DNA of 64,000 nucleotides, from positions 2,867,818-2,931,817 of the forward strand of contig JAVTVJ010000296.1 of NCBI GenBank assembly GCA_034509425.1, written 5' to 3'. The stretch comes from Eopsaltria australis. Its lineage: Eukaryota; Chordata; Aves; Passeriformes; Petroicidae. Positions 10,863 to 25,800 of this stretch are shown here, in pieces; positions within the stretch are counted from its first letter, which is position 1; each line of letters starts with the position of its first letter. A program made the position numbers and the translations under genes. Below the pieces are notes generated by a model. The model was not told the DNA's origin, did no database searches, and was given only the letters and a program-made list of their open reading frames with translations.

Positions 10863-13800
10863 GTAACAGCCCCATTCCCAGAGACTCAGAGAGGGATGGG
10901 CTTGTTCCTGTCTGATGATTTCCCAGAAATTTGGTATTAGGAAAAATTTCATCACTGAAAGAGTGGTCAGCCATTGGCACTGCTGCCCAAGGCAGTGGTG
11001 GAATCTCCATCCCTGGAGGGATTTCAGAGTTGTGTGGATGTGGCAGCTGGGGGCATGGATCAGTGGTGGCCTTGGGGAAATGGTTGGACTTGATGATCTT
11101 TCAATTTCTAATCTTAATGATTCTGTAAGTTTCTATATCAGCCACTGCTGTGTGGGACACTGGGAGGGATTTATGGCCTGGCATGGTGCAAAAAATCCTT
11201 CAGGTTTTGCCTGTGCTGAGAACTGTCTGTGTGACATATTTAGGTGCTCTGAGTTTAGAAGTGATTGATTTATAACTTCAATGTAAGCATATATATCCCC
11301 ATGTGTATATATATAGTAAGTATTATATATATAAAAACTCTCTATGCACATTTTATGAGAGTGACTTCATAGATTTTAGCAGGAATCAGTGTAGTGTGGG
11401 AGTAAATACGTTTATGTATGCACTAAGAAATTAAAAATATAGTGGAAGGAATGCAATATTGGGCTTGCTATCTTTTCATCTCTTCCTTGTGCTAGTTCTT
11501 GAATGGATAAATATAAACTATATATTTAGTATTAGCTTTTTATAGATCAAAAGATAAACTAAAAAATCTCAAGCCCTTTCAAAATAAACTCAAGGGACAC
11601 ACCTTATGTACTGGGTCTGGTTAAAGTCCATTTTATTTTATTCCTTTATTTAGTTCATTATCATTGCAAAGACTGTTCACAAGAGATGGTCTGGTAACAA
11701 TCCCTTGAAACCACAAAAAGCCTCCTTTGGCTTTTTACAACCAAATGCTTAAAAAAGGATGCAGATTCCTGGATATTAACAGATCCTGTGTCTTTCCACA
11801 GCTGCATTGTGACTTGTGGCAGCGATGGAGATGTGAGGATTTGGGAGAACTTGGATGATGATGATCCAAAGTCCATTAATGTGGGAGAAAAGGCCTTCTC
11901 ATGTGCTCTAAAGGTAACACAGCTCCTCACAGTTGTGGATTTTCCTACAGATTGTGGATTTGCCAGCTCAGGGATGCTGCTTCTGTGGGTAACATCAAAC
12001 AAGAATTACCTCTGACAATTCGTTGTACCCCATACACAATTGCAGAGGAATTATTCCTTATACTAAACTTTTGTAACGTTTTTTTCCCTCCTCTTCCTTC
12101 AAGTTCAGTTGTGTTAATTTCTGACTTTGATCTCCTTTGTGAGAAACAAAGCCAGCAGATTAAGCTAATTATGCAGTGAACTTTTTAGGCTGTTCCAGTG
12201 TTTTCTCACCATGGGAGCTGCAAGAATTTTCCCAGCATAGGATGTGATCATCAAGTGTTAGGAAGAAAGCCAAGAGGTTGTTTTATGTGGGCCTGTGTTA
12301 AAGTCCAAGGAATTATAATCTGTATTAATCAAAACTTGAGTAATGGTTTGGTAACACTTTTTTAAAATAATTGGTTGATGTTTCACTCTCAAAATTGTTG
12401 TTTGGCCTAAAGATACCTCTGACCCAGTGTCCCCAAAGTGAGAAGAGTATTTATGTAATAGAAAAGAATTATTTTTACTATGCATGTTCATGTATTTAGC
12501 TTGAGAATTGTCACATTATTTCCTTCATGTCCTATTTTTTTATATAGCATTAATCATAGTGAGTCTAAAATATTGTCTTTGTGGCAATTTTAGAAGATAA
12601 GACTTCCAGAAGCCTACATCAATTCTACAAATATTGTGTGGTTAACTTGGAAGTGATAAAGGGAAATTTAAAAATCGTTTTTCAACTACTTGTGATTTTG
12701 GAGAGGAGTGTGAAAGAGGAAACAAATGAGTATTAACAGATTTGTATTGCATTATCAGAATTATCTTTTGAAACCCTATTCAGAACTACTGCCTTAAGTG
12801 AATCCTGTTTCTTATGTCCCTTTTAACATACCTCATGTATCTATTCCTAAATACCTGTAAAATCTATTTTCATCATTGATTTTTAGAGTATTTTGCTGCT
12901 GGTTTTCATCACTTATTGTTTCACACACCAACTGAGATGACTTGACTGGGTTCTCTTAGCAAATCAGTGACAGTGCCAGAAATTGCTAAAACTATTGAAG
13001 AATAGATGAGGAAAAATCCTGGGAAAAATTGAAAAAGGTGCTCCTAGTTTTGAGGGATTTTTAAATTTTTAAACTGTCAGAGGCTTAAATGTCAGGAAAT
13101 CATTTTTCAAAAGTTACTATTCATTAGTGAAATGTCATGAGGGACTGTTCTGAGATGTTGATGTAATCTAGGTAATGAATCTGATCTCTGATTTTTTTTT
13201 AGGTTATTCACTACTGACTGCTGCTTTCTTTACTTTCAGGATTTTTACTGTAATTTTAGACACCTTAACAAAACACCCCAACCAAAATACACACTCCCCC
13301 CAAAAATATACACAATAAAAAAGAAAATAAGGCATTTCTTTATATTTATTTTAAGGTTTTACTGCTGTGTACAATTGAGGAATAGTATTGTCACTCAAAG
13401 AGGTATTATTTTCCAAGTATGGGATAATTATTTCTTTTGTTTTGCAATTTTTAAAATCTGGATCAATTTTTAGTAAACGTCTGCCTTCTGTTCTCTGCAA
13501 AGAACTGAGCTATAGTTCATGAACTTCTCATCTTTCCCTGGTGGCATTTAACTGAGAATTCCAGTCCAAGGGTGCCCTCTCCTGATGCTGCAGCAGATGA
13601 ATCTAAATAGCATGCAAGTTAGTTTGGTTAAAGTGATAAATTATAAAAGTTACTATGCTTGTATGCCTGTATTTTTTGGGTGGGAAAAATATAAGTTAAA
13701 GAGCATTTCTCTTACTACTCTTACTGTCAGACCTTTTTGGAATTAATAAAGTTAATCCCCCCAAGTATTTGGGACATCAGAGCAGGATTTTTGTCTCTAT

Positions 13801-16800
13801 GGTGTAAATATGCTTTAACTGACAGATTTTATGATTGATTTTGTTGTCAGAATGGAAAGCTGATCACAGCAGTCTCCAACAACACTGTCCAGATCCACAC
13901 ATTTCCTGAGGGAGCTCCTGATGGCATCCTCACTCGTTTCACCATGCAGGCCAACCATGTCACCTTCAGCCCTGGTGGCACCAGGGTTGCTGCTGGATCC
14001 AGGTAATGTGGGCACCATGAGAGAGGCCCTGCTGCCCTTCAGAGTCTGGAAACTTCCTCACAGGCTGATTGTACCAATGAGGCCATGAACCCACAAACAT
14101 CTGAGGGCTTTAAAGGACTGGAAAATGCCTTCAAGGAGGTGGAGGGGAGGAAAGGAATGAAGAGGAGTTTGGGAAACAATGCTCTGGGAGATACTTGATC
14201 CACCAAGAAGTTTTATATAGAAGCCTGGTGTTGTGAAATAATTGCTTTTCTTTAGGAAGCTCGAGTGTTTTCAGCTCTCCGTGTGATGCACAAGTGTTCA
14301 CCCTCATGGATGTCTCCTCTCATGGAGGGTTTTGTCACTGGGAGCTGAGGATGATGTCCTGACTGCTCAGGATCGTGGAGCTGCAGATGAATGTGCACAT
14401 CTAAAAGTTAGATTGGTTCTGATTCGTATGAGAGCTTTGAGTCATTCTCTGGCATAAGCATCACTGAGCTGCCAAACGATAACAGATGACACTTCCAAGA
14501 CTTGCCTGAGGGAATTTAATATGTAGTTTAGTTCTTTTCTTAGGGCAGCACATGTGCTTTTATAGAATATACTCTAGTCCTCTAACAGAGAAGGCAAAAT
14601 TGCCAGCAGGCAGTGGGTTTTTTGTGTTTTTTTTCATGTATTTAAGGCTCAGGTGATTCTTAATTGGATTTGGTGAACTCTTTGGGCAGTCATAGCTAAT
14701 TCAAGCTGTCTGCTTGCCTTTCTTCTGGAATTTTGCTCCACAGGGGAGATGGCTGAGATCTGCTTCCTGACTCCTCTAAGTGTGAATTGAACCAGAAAAG
14801 CATTTTGGATGAACATTCTGGACTGTGAGCTGTGGCAGCAGCTCCACCAAATCTGGGAGGCTGGGCAGTAACCACTGTAATCTCCAAATCTGACAGGGAT
14901 CATGGCTTTGGGCCCTCTGCCAGTGCTTGTTTCTGAGGGAACAGCTCTGCCTCAGGCTCTGACTTTGATTAGAGAGATTAGGCAGACAGCAAGCTCTTTG
15001 CTGTTTCTAAAACTTTTATAACCCTCCAATATTCCTGCAGCCTGGCTGGGGCTCCCACATTTTTAGGAAAAAGAACTCACAAGGCTGTCAGGCCACCCCT
15101 CAGTGAGGTCTTCTGTGTCATACTGAAGGAGAATGGTGAAAGCTGTGAAGTGAAGGAGTGCAGCTGAGAACTGCTTTTATTTGTCCCAGATTTCTCCATT
15201 TTTATGTGGAGTCTGCAAACTTCTGTTTTGTACAAATTTAACATCCAACTGGCTGCCAAAGTTCACATGAACTATATGGAAAGAGTTAAAAGTAATTGCT
15301 AACCCTATAGAATTAGATCCTAAAATGAAATTTCTCTCTGAGGGTTTTGCAATGAGGTTTGAGAGGGAGTGGTACTGGAAGTTTTTCACAGGAGCTCTTT
15401 GTCTTAGGAGTTAGGATTGATACTTTGAGTTAAACTGTAGCAATGGCTGCAATTTTGGAAGAAGAAATGAAGTTGTAAAAATTCTCTTGTTGTATCTGAT
15501 ACACTAAATAGTCTTCAAAATGCAGTTAAAAAGTCACACAAAATAAACTACTTGCACCATCTTTTTTTTTAAAAGCCACATGGCCAAATAATTATAGCAA
15601 TGAATATTGGCCCCACTCAGCAGATAGTTCTTGTTAAGTCATCAGCTCTCTGATATCTGAGCAGAGATTTTTATTAGGTCATGTAGAATATTACATTAAA
15701 GAGGTATATGGTCTGTGTGTGCATAGTATCTTCCCGAAAAAACAACCATATTTTATGAATTTTGACATGAACAAAAATAATTTTCTGATAAAAAAAATTT
15801 GGCTTTACTGCTATTATAACAAGGCTCAAGATTCTCATTTTCCATTACATCATATAGTGTTGAGAGCTGTAACTTCTCCAGAAGATATTTAATGTCCAAT
15901 TTTTATTGCCATAAAAAACCACTTTGTCACTGTTAATAGAAACATTATTAATTTTATGTCATTGTGTTCTGCAGTGACTTTATGATCAAAGTTGTGGAGG
16001 TGACTGACAGCAGCAAGCAGAAAACATTCCGAGGACATGAGGCTCCTGTTTTGAGCCTGTCTTTTGACCCCAAGGATGTTTACCTGGTAAAAAAAAAACT
16101 TTCTTATTTGCTTTCTGCTTTGAAACTCATTTTCCCTGGAGGAAGAAAAGTTAAAAATGTAGTTTTTACCAAAAAAAACCAACCAGTGACTGGGCAGATG
16201 AGACAACTTCATTTCAGCTGACCTTGCTGGTTATGGAGTGTGTCACAACTTGTTGCCTTACAGGAGAACTCAGTCTTTTCTTTGCTGCTCAGTTACTGTG
16301 TTCTTCTGGAATTTTAATTTAGAGGAGAAAAGGTGCCTCACTAAAGAAATTTAATATTAATTTTGAGCCTCTTTTGCAAATAAATAGCTCACTTGAAGTA
16401 CCAGGGTTTGTAATTACAGCAGCTTGGAGCTGAGTACAATTATCAAGATGACAGCACTGGAAAGTTTTAAGTCTTAAAGTGGTTTGAACAGGCAGGCTTT
16501 CTTCTTCAAACTGCCTATGTATCAGGTGTCTGTGGCACTGGTTGTAGGGATTTTTCCATTTTGTAGCATTAATTTCTCTATGTCTTTAATTATTAATTTG
16601 TTTACTCCATTCTATTCCCGAGGCCTCGGCAAGCTGTGACGGTTCTGTCAGAGTCTGGAACATTGCAGATCAGGTAAAGGCTGCCCTTTCCACGTGGAAT
16701 CTTTCCTGAGAAATCCAGGATTTCACAGGCAGCAAGAAGAGCTGGACTGAAATAACCCTCCTGGAGTAGGATTTTCCTTTTGGGGATGAAATCTAGCTAC

Positions 16801-19800
16801 ACTTCACAGAATAATTCTATCTGCTTCTGGGAGAAATTCCAGAGCCTGATTATGAAATGTTGCCTGGGTAGCTGTGTTTTGTTCTTCCTGTCTGTGAAAT
16901 CCCTGATTCCTTCCGTTCATCTCTCCTAATTGGCCAACACTGTAAGTGCCAAGGACAAAATAAGGATAGCAACTGACATCAGATTCCTCATTTCAGAATT
17001 TCAGCTTGTTGCTTTCAGAACTGAGGAGTTTTGATTATAATAAACAATTTGTTAACTGTAGTAAACACATTCAGCCTCTGCTCTTAGAACTCCTCTAAGG
17101 AACTTGAGATTTTCAGGTGAAGGCTTTAATAAGGCAGTTCTGCATATGGGTATGGGATGAGTTTTGCTAAATACCACTGACAGGAATAAGAATCCCTGTG
17201 GAATTATTCCTGTAAGTACAGTTGAAAATATATCCCCCACCCTTGTGGTTTGCTACTTTTTTAAGACACAAGCATAGTTGTGTGAAATCTCATGTTCCAG
17301 ACTGACAGTGGGTGCCTTCTGGGGAAATGATACTGAGAATGTTCCAGGACTGGGGCAGTTTGATGCATGAATCTGTGCTGTGATTTGAGATTACAGCCAT
17401 TCATTCTTTATACTGCTGGGACCATTTTCAGCCTTCTGTGTTGTCACCTTGCTGGAGTTGATCTGGGTTTGACAAATGCTTTTTGGCCACATTTCTCTAT
17501 AACCATCTAAAAATAGATGGGCTCATTTGTTCTGTACTTTATTAAAAATGCATGTTCTGTGATCTTATTTCTGTTACAAGTAGTTTTATTATCATTAAAA
17601 TAGTTTCAGGGCTACATTGACAAAGTATTTTGAAGGCAATATGTACTACTATATTTTGATGAAAGAGATTATTTCAGTTCAGATATATATTTCCTCCTTT
17701 CGGTTGTTTTCCCACCCTTTTCCTTTAAAAATTTCTACTAAACAGCAGATTTTTGCTGAGCTGGAAAGCTTATTTTTTAAATTTTGTTTTCAGACATGCA
17801 CGAAAAGCTGGCTGCTGCTGCAGAAATGTAATGATGTGATAAATGCTAAATCAATCTGCAGGCTTGCCTGGCAACCTGGCACTGGCAAGGTAAGTGACAT
17901 TGTTCTGTCACATCTTAATCCTTCTCTTGCCTCTGAGCCCAATGGTAGAATTCAATCTGGGCAAGCCCAAATTGCACCTCCTGTGAGTAAGGAAAATATT
18001 TGGGGTGAAGTTGCCTTTTAGGAAACACAAAAAGCTGGAAGTGGTTCCTTGTTTAAGCTCCAGACTGTGTTTGGCAGGAGTCCAGCTGTCAGCCCAAACC
18101 AGCATTAAACAGCCTTGGTGTGCTGAATAGGAAGGAACATTGTACACGAGGGAAGTCATCAAATTGCTCGAAACAGAGCATCAAAGGAGTCCTGTCCTTC
18201 TCTGCTTTAAGTAAATTTTGCCCTACTCTGTAAATATTTCCTCAATAAGTTGCTCCCTTCCTTTTCACCTGAAGGTCAGAGTTGCAGGAGGGTGTGGCCA
18301 GGTGGGGGATTGGTGTCTCCTCCCAGGTAACCAGCATCAGGACAAGAGGAAATGGCCTCAGTTTGCATCAGGGGAGGTTTAGATTGGATATTAGAAAAAA
18401 TTTCTTCACCAAAAGGGTTGTTAGACCTGGCACAGCTGCCCAGGGCAGTGGTGGAGTCCCCATCCCTGGAGGGATTTAAAAGCCATGTGGATGTGGCACC
18501 TGGGGACATGGGTTAGGGGTGAAGATGTCACTGTCAGGTTAATGGTTGGACTTGATGCCCTTAGTTGCCTTTTCCAACCTAAATTATTCCACAATTCTTC
18601 AAAATCCCTGGCTACTATGACAGTGTTATGTATCAATTTTCCTTGTGAGAGTGAATGTCACCCTCAGTACAAATTGTTTCAATATCCATATTACATAAAA
18701 ACAGATCCTTCCCATTTTTAGGCCAATTCTTCACACACACATATGTATTTGAAATGTAAGCTGTTGTCTTGCTTCTCTTACAAAGCAAATTGTTACAATC
18801 CCAAAAAAAATTAACCCTAAAGAAATAAACAGCCAGTAACATTTATGTAGTTTTATGGAAGATGAAATGAGCTGGTTTAGGAATCAGCTATTCAAATCAG
18901 ATTTATTGAGAAATCATTACCTGATCAAAAAGAGTTTGGAGAGGGAGGGTAAAGAATCACCCAAGCCTTGAGCTCAGAGCATTGAAAACTATGTGTGTGT
19001 ATCATGTTTTGATTAGTAAGAACTTCTAACCTTATGGTGCAGTTTTCTGCCAGAAGGAAATGAAGATTACAATAAAAACAGGCAAGTTTTGCTCTGTTGC
19101 ATGTGGAAGGCATTAAAGAACCTTGTAATTCAAATTACTGCAGCTTCCTCTCTCAATTGGAATGGCTGGGATGTTAGAGAGCTGTTAAATCCTGAGGCAG
19201 TCACATCTGTGAGGCTTCTGAATGAAGGAGCTGTGCTGTTTGAGTGTTGTTTGACAGGTAACTTGCTCTAAATTGTGTAATATTTTCCCTTTGAGCAGCT
19301 GCTGGCAGTTCCTGCAGATAAAGTTGTTGAACTGTTCAGAAGAGAGAGCTGGGACAGTCAATTCAATCTGTCAGATGCCTCCATCACACAGGTAGGTGCA
19401 GAAACCAGGGGCTTGTTAAATACTCTGTAATTTAAATGTTGTTCTGCTAGAAATTGTCTTCTGCACAGCACCTCTCCCTTCCCTGACCCCCTTCTCTTGG
19501 TGATGATTGTTCACATTTTCTGTTTTATTTCTGATCCTGTTACTTCCTGTTGGAAAAGAGGGCAGAGATCCTGAGTTGTGTCAAACACCTTCACGTGGCT
19601 CTGATTCCTCTCTTTCATTTATAGTAACCCACCAGGTCTCTAAAGCCTCCTGGTGACTCACCCACTGCAGCTGAGGAACACCTGTTTCACAAATTGCCCT
19701 AAATACAGAGCTTTTTAGAGAAAACGTCAGGAGAATTATTTCTTTAGGGAGCAGAGATGTCAGTTGTTCACTTTATATTTTATTGAGCTGAAATTTAGTG

Positions 19801-22800
19801 GACCTGACTGTGCCACCTTCTTTGTTTTTGCCTCACTATGTACCTGGGAATCTTTGGGTTGAAGAGAACCACCTCCTAGTGTTATTAAGATGCAGAACAC
19901 ACAGCCTTGGATTTTAATTTATGGGACTGTATTAAGTTCAAAATAAATAAAGCTATGTTTAGTGCTGAGTTTGCAGAATACACTCTGCTCCGTTCTGCAT
20001 GTCTGGAATTGGGTTTTGTTTGGCCTCATGGCAGTGTTTAATAAGAGAAGATGGATGTTCTGAAACAAAAATAGGTGTGCTATCTTTAAAGTGTTTCTTT
20101 AAAGCAAGCATTTTTTAAATTAGTTTTTAAAGAAAAAGAGCTACCTAACCCCAGCCCATATACAGGATGCTGGATATGGTTTGCTAAAGATTATTATTAT
20201 TAATTTTTTATTCCAGAATATCTGTCTGTTCTAAGATCCAGAATAGGAATGCTGTGCATGCATTGGTCACTCTTTATTATTATTATTTGTTTTATTTTTT
20301 TTTCCTTAGCCCTTGAATGTTGTGGTGTGGTCTCCTTGTGGGCAGTTCCTGGCAGCTGGAAGTGTGGATGGGAATATTGTGGTGTGGAATGTGGGAACCC
20401 AGCAGTGCATAGAGAGGTACCCAGTGCTGTTCCATAAATCCCCAAATTCATCTCCTTTTCTTGAAGTAGAATTTTACGGTCTTTTCTGTAAAACATTTTT
20501 GTGCAAAGGTAGAACTCTGCCTCTTGAAAAACCTAAATAAGATTTACAGAGTTTTCTGATTTAACCTGTCAAGCACCTTAGGGAAGGGTGGATTTTGTTC
20601 AAATCCCAGAATCTGTCTTTCTGTGTACATCTGTTATTACTTTTGAACCTGACCATTGATTAAAGGATGGCTTTGATGGAAATAATTTTTCCTCACATCC
20701 CAGACCCCAAGATCATTGTCAGTAACGTGTTTTCTGGAGGGAGAGGGAAGTACAGGTCAGTCAGTCAGCCATCCTCACCTGTAGGCCAAAAAGGACAGAC
20801 TGGCAAATTGCACTTTGGTTAATTAAATCTCTTAAAAAACCCTAAATATCCCCCCAATTAAAATCAAAGATGTTATTAAGTGAGGTAGAGAAGAAGAGAA
20901 TATTCTATGCAAGAAACATGATTGTAACTGCAACTCTATGTTAAGAATTATAGATAGATTATGTAAATAATTATTGAGATGATTTTTGTGAGAATAAAAG
21001 GTGGAAAAGATAGAGGATTAATTTATCAGTTTAGTCAAGAGAAACAAATAATGTTCTTTCTATAACAAATAATGTTCTTTCTATAACTGGATGGTTCTGG
21101 AATAAATGAGTACTGAGGAGTTCCTTTGTCTTCTAAATGTGTATCAGGAAGCTGTTGTTTTAAGAATATGATTCTGATTGATTTTTAAACCTTATTTTCT
21201 TCCTAGAAAAGGAAGACTTGCTCTGTTTTTTATAGCAGCTGTTTACTCTGAAGGTGACCTATTAATTATCTTATTATGTGTAATGTCACTTTCTTGTACT
21301 AATAAATATTACCACTTTTTGCAATAACTCTTGGAGGGGAGGGTTCTGCCCTGAGGGGCTTACTAAAAATCCATTCTTTTCCTATTCTTTTTAGGATGAA
21401 GCATGAGAAAAGATACTCTATTTGTGGGCTGGCATGGCACCCTAAATATAAGCAAATTGCTTACACAGACACTGAAGGAAACCTGGGGTTGTTGGAAAAT
21501 ATTGGTGATGCAGAGAAGCCAAATGACAAGGTGCTCAGTACCAATCATTTTTTAAATTAATGTCATTATTTAGGTTATTAGTTATATGGAACATTCTGTT
21601 TTGTGCATTGCAAGTTCCCTCTTTTGTGTTAATTTATTTCTTGAGTTCCATGTCCAAAAGAAGTTTTGTTCTGATTGCTTCTCTGGTTTTAGGTTGCCAG
21701 TGCAGTGGCCAAAGACTACAATGATCTGTTTGATGGAGATGATGATGATTATTTAAATGGGGATATGATTGAACCACCTTCTTCCCCAAAAACTGGAGAT
21801 AATGAGGATGATGCTGATGACCTTCTGCAACCCCCAGGCCACGTGAGACGGGCAGTAATTGATGATGATGATGATAACTCACTAGGTACACAATGAACTT
21901 ATTTTCCAGATCTCTTTTTCTGGGATGATCTTTTAGCATCCTCTACTCAGATATATTCTGCTTTGTTTGTCCAGAGAAATCTTGACTGTTTACATTTTCC
22001 TAACCTATATTCTGTCATAATACTGTGTGTAAGATTCTTTTTTTTTTTTAACTTCTAGACATTGGGATGATAAAAGCTAGTTCTGGTCTTCTTGGAAAGG
22101 AGGATGATGGTGATGATCAGCCTGGTGGCTTTTCAGCTTTACCACCATCATCTACACAACAGCCTTTCTATGATGGGCCACTGCCAACTCCCAGGCAAAA
22201 GCCCTTCCAGTCTGGCTCCACTCCTGTGCATCTCATGCATCGATTCATGGTAAATCTGTGTGGTTGTTTAGATTTAGATGCTTCTTTTATATTTAATGTT
22301 GTCCAGTTTGTGTTGTGTTTTAATATAATCTGGGATTTTTTTTATTTTAATACTTTACAGTGTGAAACTAAATAATGGAAAGTAGCTTTGTCTTCATGTG
22401 AGGACTCCATAATGTTTTGGTTTACATTTTGGTTGCTTTAGAAATTAATACTTGGCTTTAAGACAAAATCAAGCTATGCAGTTTGTACCAGTGCTACTCA
22501 ATTCTAGCAAATCCATTTAAAAATTCCTTTTTAGTCAGAACTGTGGGTATTTTTGTGCTGTTAAAACTTGTATGTTAATCATTCACTATTTCTTTCTGTC
22601 TGCAAGTTCTTCACATTTGATTTGCTAAGGAGAAAGATGGGTGAGCAATGAGGGTGAATCTCCTTTCTGCCTAATTCAGCTGTTTTAGGAACCACAAGTC
22701 CTGATTACACAGCTCTTCAATCTTTCTGCAGCCTGCCACTCATTCTGGTTTCAGATAAAATAGTTACAGCAGGTTTAGGGCAGTATATCTGATGGATTTA

Positions 22801-25800
22801 GAGTATTTGATTGGTTTTTTGGTTCCTTTTGGCAGGTGTGGAATTCAGTTGGGATCATTCGCTGCTACAACGACGAGCAGGACAACGCCATCGACATCGA
22901 GTTCCACGACACCTCTGTGCACCATGCCACACACCTCCCCAACTCCCTGGGCCACACCATGGCTGACCTCTCCACTGAAGCCATTCTGCTGGCCTGTGAG
23001 AGCACAGAGGAACTTGCAAGGTAAGTCGTGGCCTTGTTCTGCAAAACCCATAAAAGGGAGCTGCTTTTAACGTGTTTCAAAAATTTCGGCTTTTATTTTC
23101 AGCTTCTATCAATTTTTGGCTTTTGATCATGATTTTTATTTCAAGGAGGATTTTAGCTTCCACCTACTTGAAGACTTCAAGAGTATTGAAAAATGTAATT
23201 TGTAATTTCCTGAGAATTTCTTTTTAATTCCTTTTTCAAATGTATATATACTGGAAACTTCACACACTGCAGGCTCAAAAGGAATTGTAAACATGAACAA
23301 TAGTTTTTCAGTCTGTTCAGATCAGAGATCAATCATAAGGGTTTAGCTACTTCCTTTCACACTGTTGCCAAGGAGACATTTGGAGATACCCATAAGAATT
23401 TCAAGTGTGAAGAACACAAGTTTATGAAAACCACAGAAAGATTTAAGCAGTTGGGCCAGCTAAACTCTGTTCTTGCATTTAAGAACAATTTCAACAATGT
23501 TTCATTGTTGGTTTCTGTGGAAATATCTTGAAGAAAGAGCTTTCTTCTTATTTTCACACATACAGCCTTGTGGTAAGTTGAAAAGCACCCTTTAAAAGCA
23601 TGATTTGTTATATATTGGTTGTCTGACTTTGAAAGTGTCATTGTTTTTCTCAGTGGAAATGGGGAATCTCTCAAAAGGCATGATGTCTGTGGGTTGGTCA
23701 TGGGCACTTTTCAATTATTAAGAATTGAAGTTTCTAATATTTTTTCCCTTTGAAAGATACCATAACATGACAGACTTCTAATGAGGGCTGATATTCAGGG
23801 TGCCAAGGAGGACATTTACCTGCTTCCATCTAAAAAATCTCTCAGACCTTTTGATTGTTTCTGCTTCAGGCCTTAGAGGCTTTAAATCTACAGTGCTGGA
23901 GGTCAAGCTGGTTCTTCAGTTCCTGAATAATAAGAGCAGTACCTTTGCAAATGACCACTTGAAATTTGTAGTTCCATCAGAGATCTCTGATAAAAATGTA
24001 ATATACTGGTGTATTTTCAGATATTGTATTTACATCATGTTGAGATATCTGTTGGTTCTTTATCTCTGCCTCAGCAAACTCCACTGCATCCATTTTGGCT
24101 CCTGGGATGCCAACAAGGAGTGGACTGTGGATATGCCAAAGGATGAGGAGATTGAGGCCATCTGTCTGGGCCAGGGCTGGGCTGCCTGTGCCACCAGTGC
24201 TCTGCTGGTCCGTGTGTTCACAGTTGGAGGAGTTCAGAAAGAGATCTTCAGTCTCCCAGGCCCAGTGGTGTCCATGGCAGGACATGGAGAGCAGCTGATA
24301 GTTGTTTATCACAGAGGTAATTTTCTCCCTTTTGTCTTTTTTTTTTGAACTGGGGCTGTTTTCAATCCTCATCTCTCACTGGCTTTGCACACTGCTTAAT
24401 TTGTTTGTAATCACCAGAGACTGTTTTCTTCTTCTTTTCTTCATGCTGTGTCTCCTTTTTCTCTTCTGGGTGATGCTTTTAAAAGCACATCCATCACAAC
24501 CCACAGACCTGTGACTTCTGACAGCAGAGCCTGTGTTTGGTATTGGGATGCTGAGATTAAACTGTGGGGAAGGGGAGAATCTTGCAACAGTTAAAATAGT
24601 ATATTAAATTTGGGTTTCAGATGTGCCAGAAGGAATTACTACAGGAAATTAAGGAGGTTGTTATGCGTGTCCTATGTGTCCAAAATAGCTGTGTGTCTGG
24701 CAGTGGTATCCATGGGTAACGCTGCATTAGAATTAATTTTTGATTCAAAACTAATTTAACCCAGAGCCAAATTGCAATTCTTCTGTTTTCTAACACAGTC
24801 ATTGAACAACTTCTTCCCAGGTACTGGGTTTGATGGGGACCAGTGCCTCGGGGTACAGCTGATGGAGCTGGGAACAAAGAAAAAACAAATTTTGCATGGA
24901 GACCCTGTTTCTCTTACAAGGAAATCCTACTTGGTGTGGGTAGGATTCTCTGCAGAAGGTAGGAAATACCTGCATGAGAGGTGTTGAGAAATATTGACAG
25001 TGTTGGGAGGATTACAAGAAAGCTGGAGAGGGACTTTGGACAAGATAAGGGGAAATGGTTTCAGACTCCCAGAGGGCAGGGATGGATGGGATATTGGGTA
25101 GGAGTTCCTGGCTGTGAGGGTGGGGAGGCCCTGGCACAGGGTGCCCAGAGAAGCTGTGGCTGCCCCTGGATCCCTGGAAGTGCCCAAGGCCAGGCTGGAC
25201 AGGGCTTAGTGCAACCTGGGATAGTGGAAGGTGTCCCTTTGCATGGCAGGGGTGGAATGAGATGAGCTTTAGTGTCCCTTCCAACCCAAACCATCCTGGT
25301 ATTCTATGGAGGAGTTTGGCTAATTAATGCCCTTTCAATAATGTTGATCTTAGGACTTGGACTTTCTCTTCCAATCTCCTCAACAATAAATGAATTCTAT
25401 TTTTCCATACTTTCAATATATTTGTCAGAAATCTTTAATGTTTTCCCACTCAGATGTTATCAGAACTTGTTCTCCTGGTCGGTTTTCCTGCTCAGCCAAA
25501 AGAAATAAAGTGTTTTAGTACACCATAAGAGCTCCCCGACCCCCTAAAGTTGGTACCATGGGAGAACCTTTAATCATAAACATAAAAAAATAATCGTATA
25601 ATAGCCGATTTCCTTTGGGAATCTGCCCAAGCAGCATAAATTCGATTTCTCCATAAAACGTTTTAATTTTGAACTTGACCAGCAGTGGTGTTGGCTGACA
25701 GAAGGTGGCGCATCTCTCCAAGGAAACCGCCTTTTCCCGACCAATTTGTGCAGTGTCTGGGAGAGAGGATGTCGTATTTGCACCATGTAAACCATCATTT

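Noticed and set aside
14280..14362. Possible box C/D snoRNA in a WDHD1 intron
   Set aside because: GTGATGC and CTGA-like boxes are present, but the C box is imperfect and I see no convincing terminal stem or guide region.
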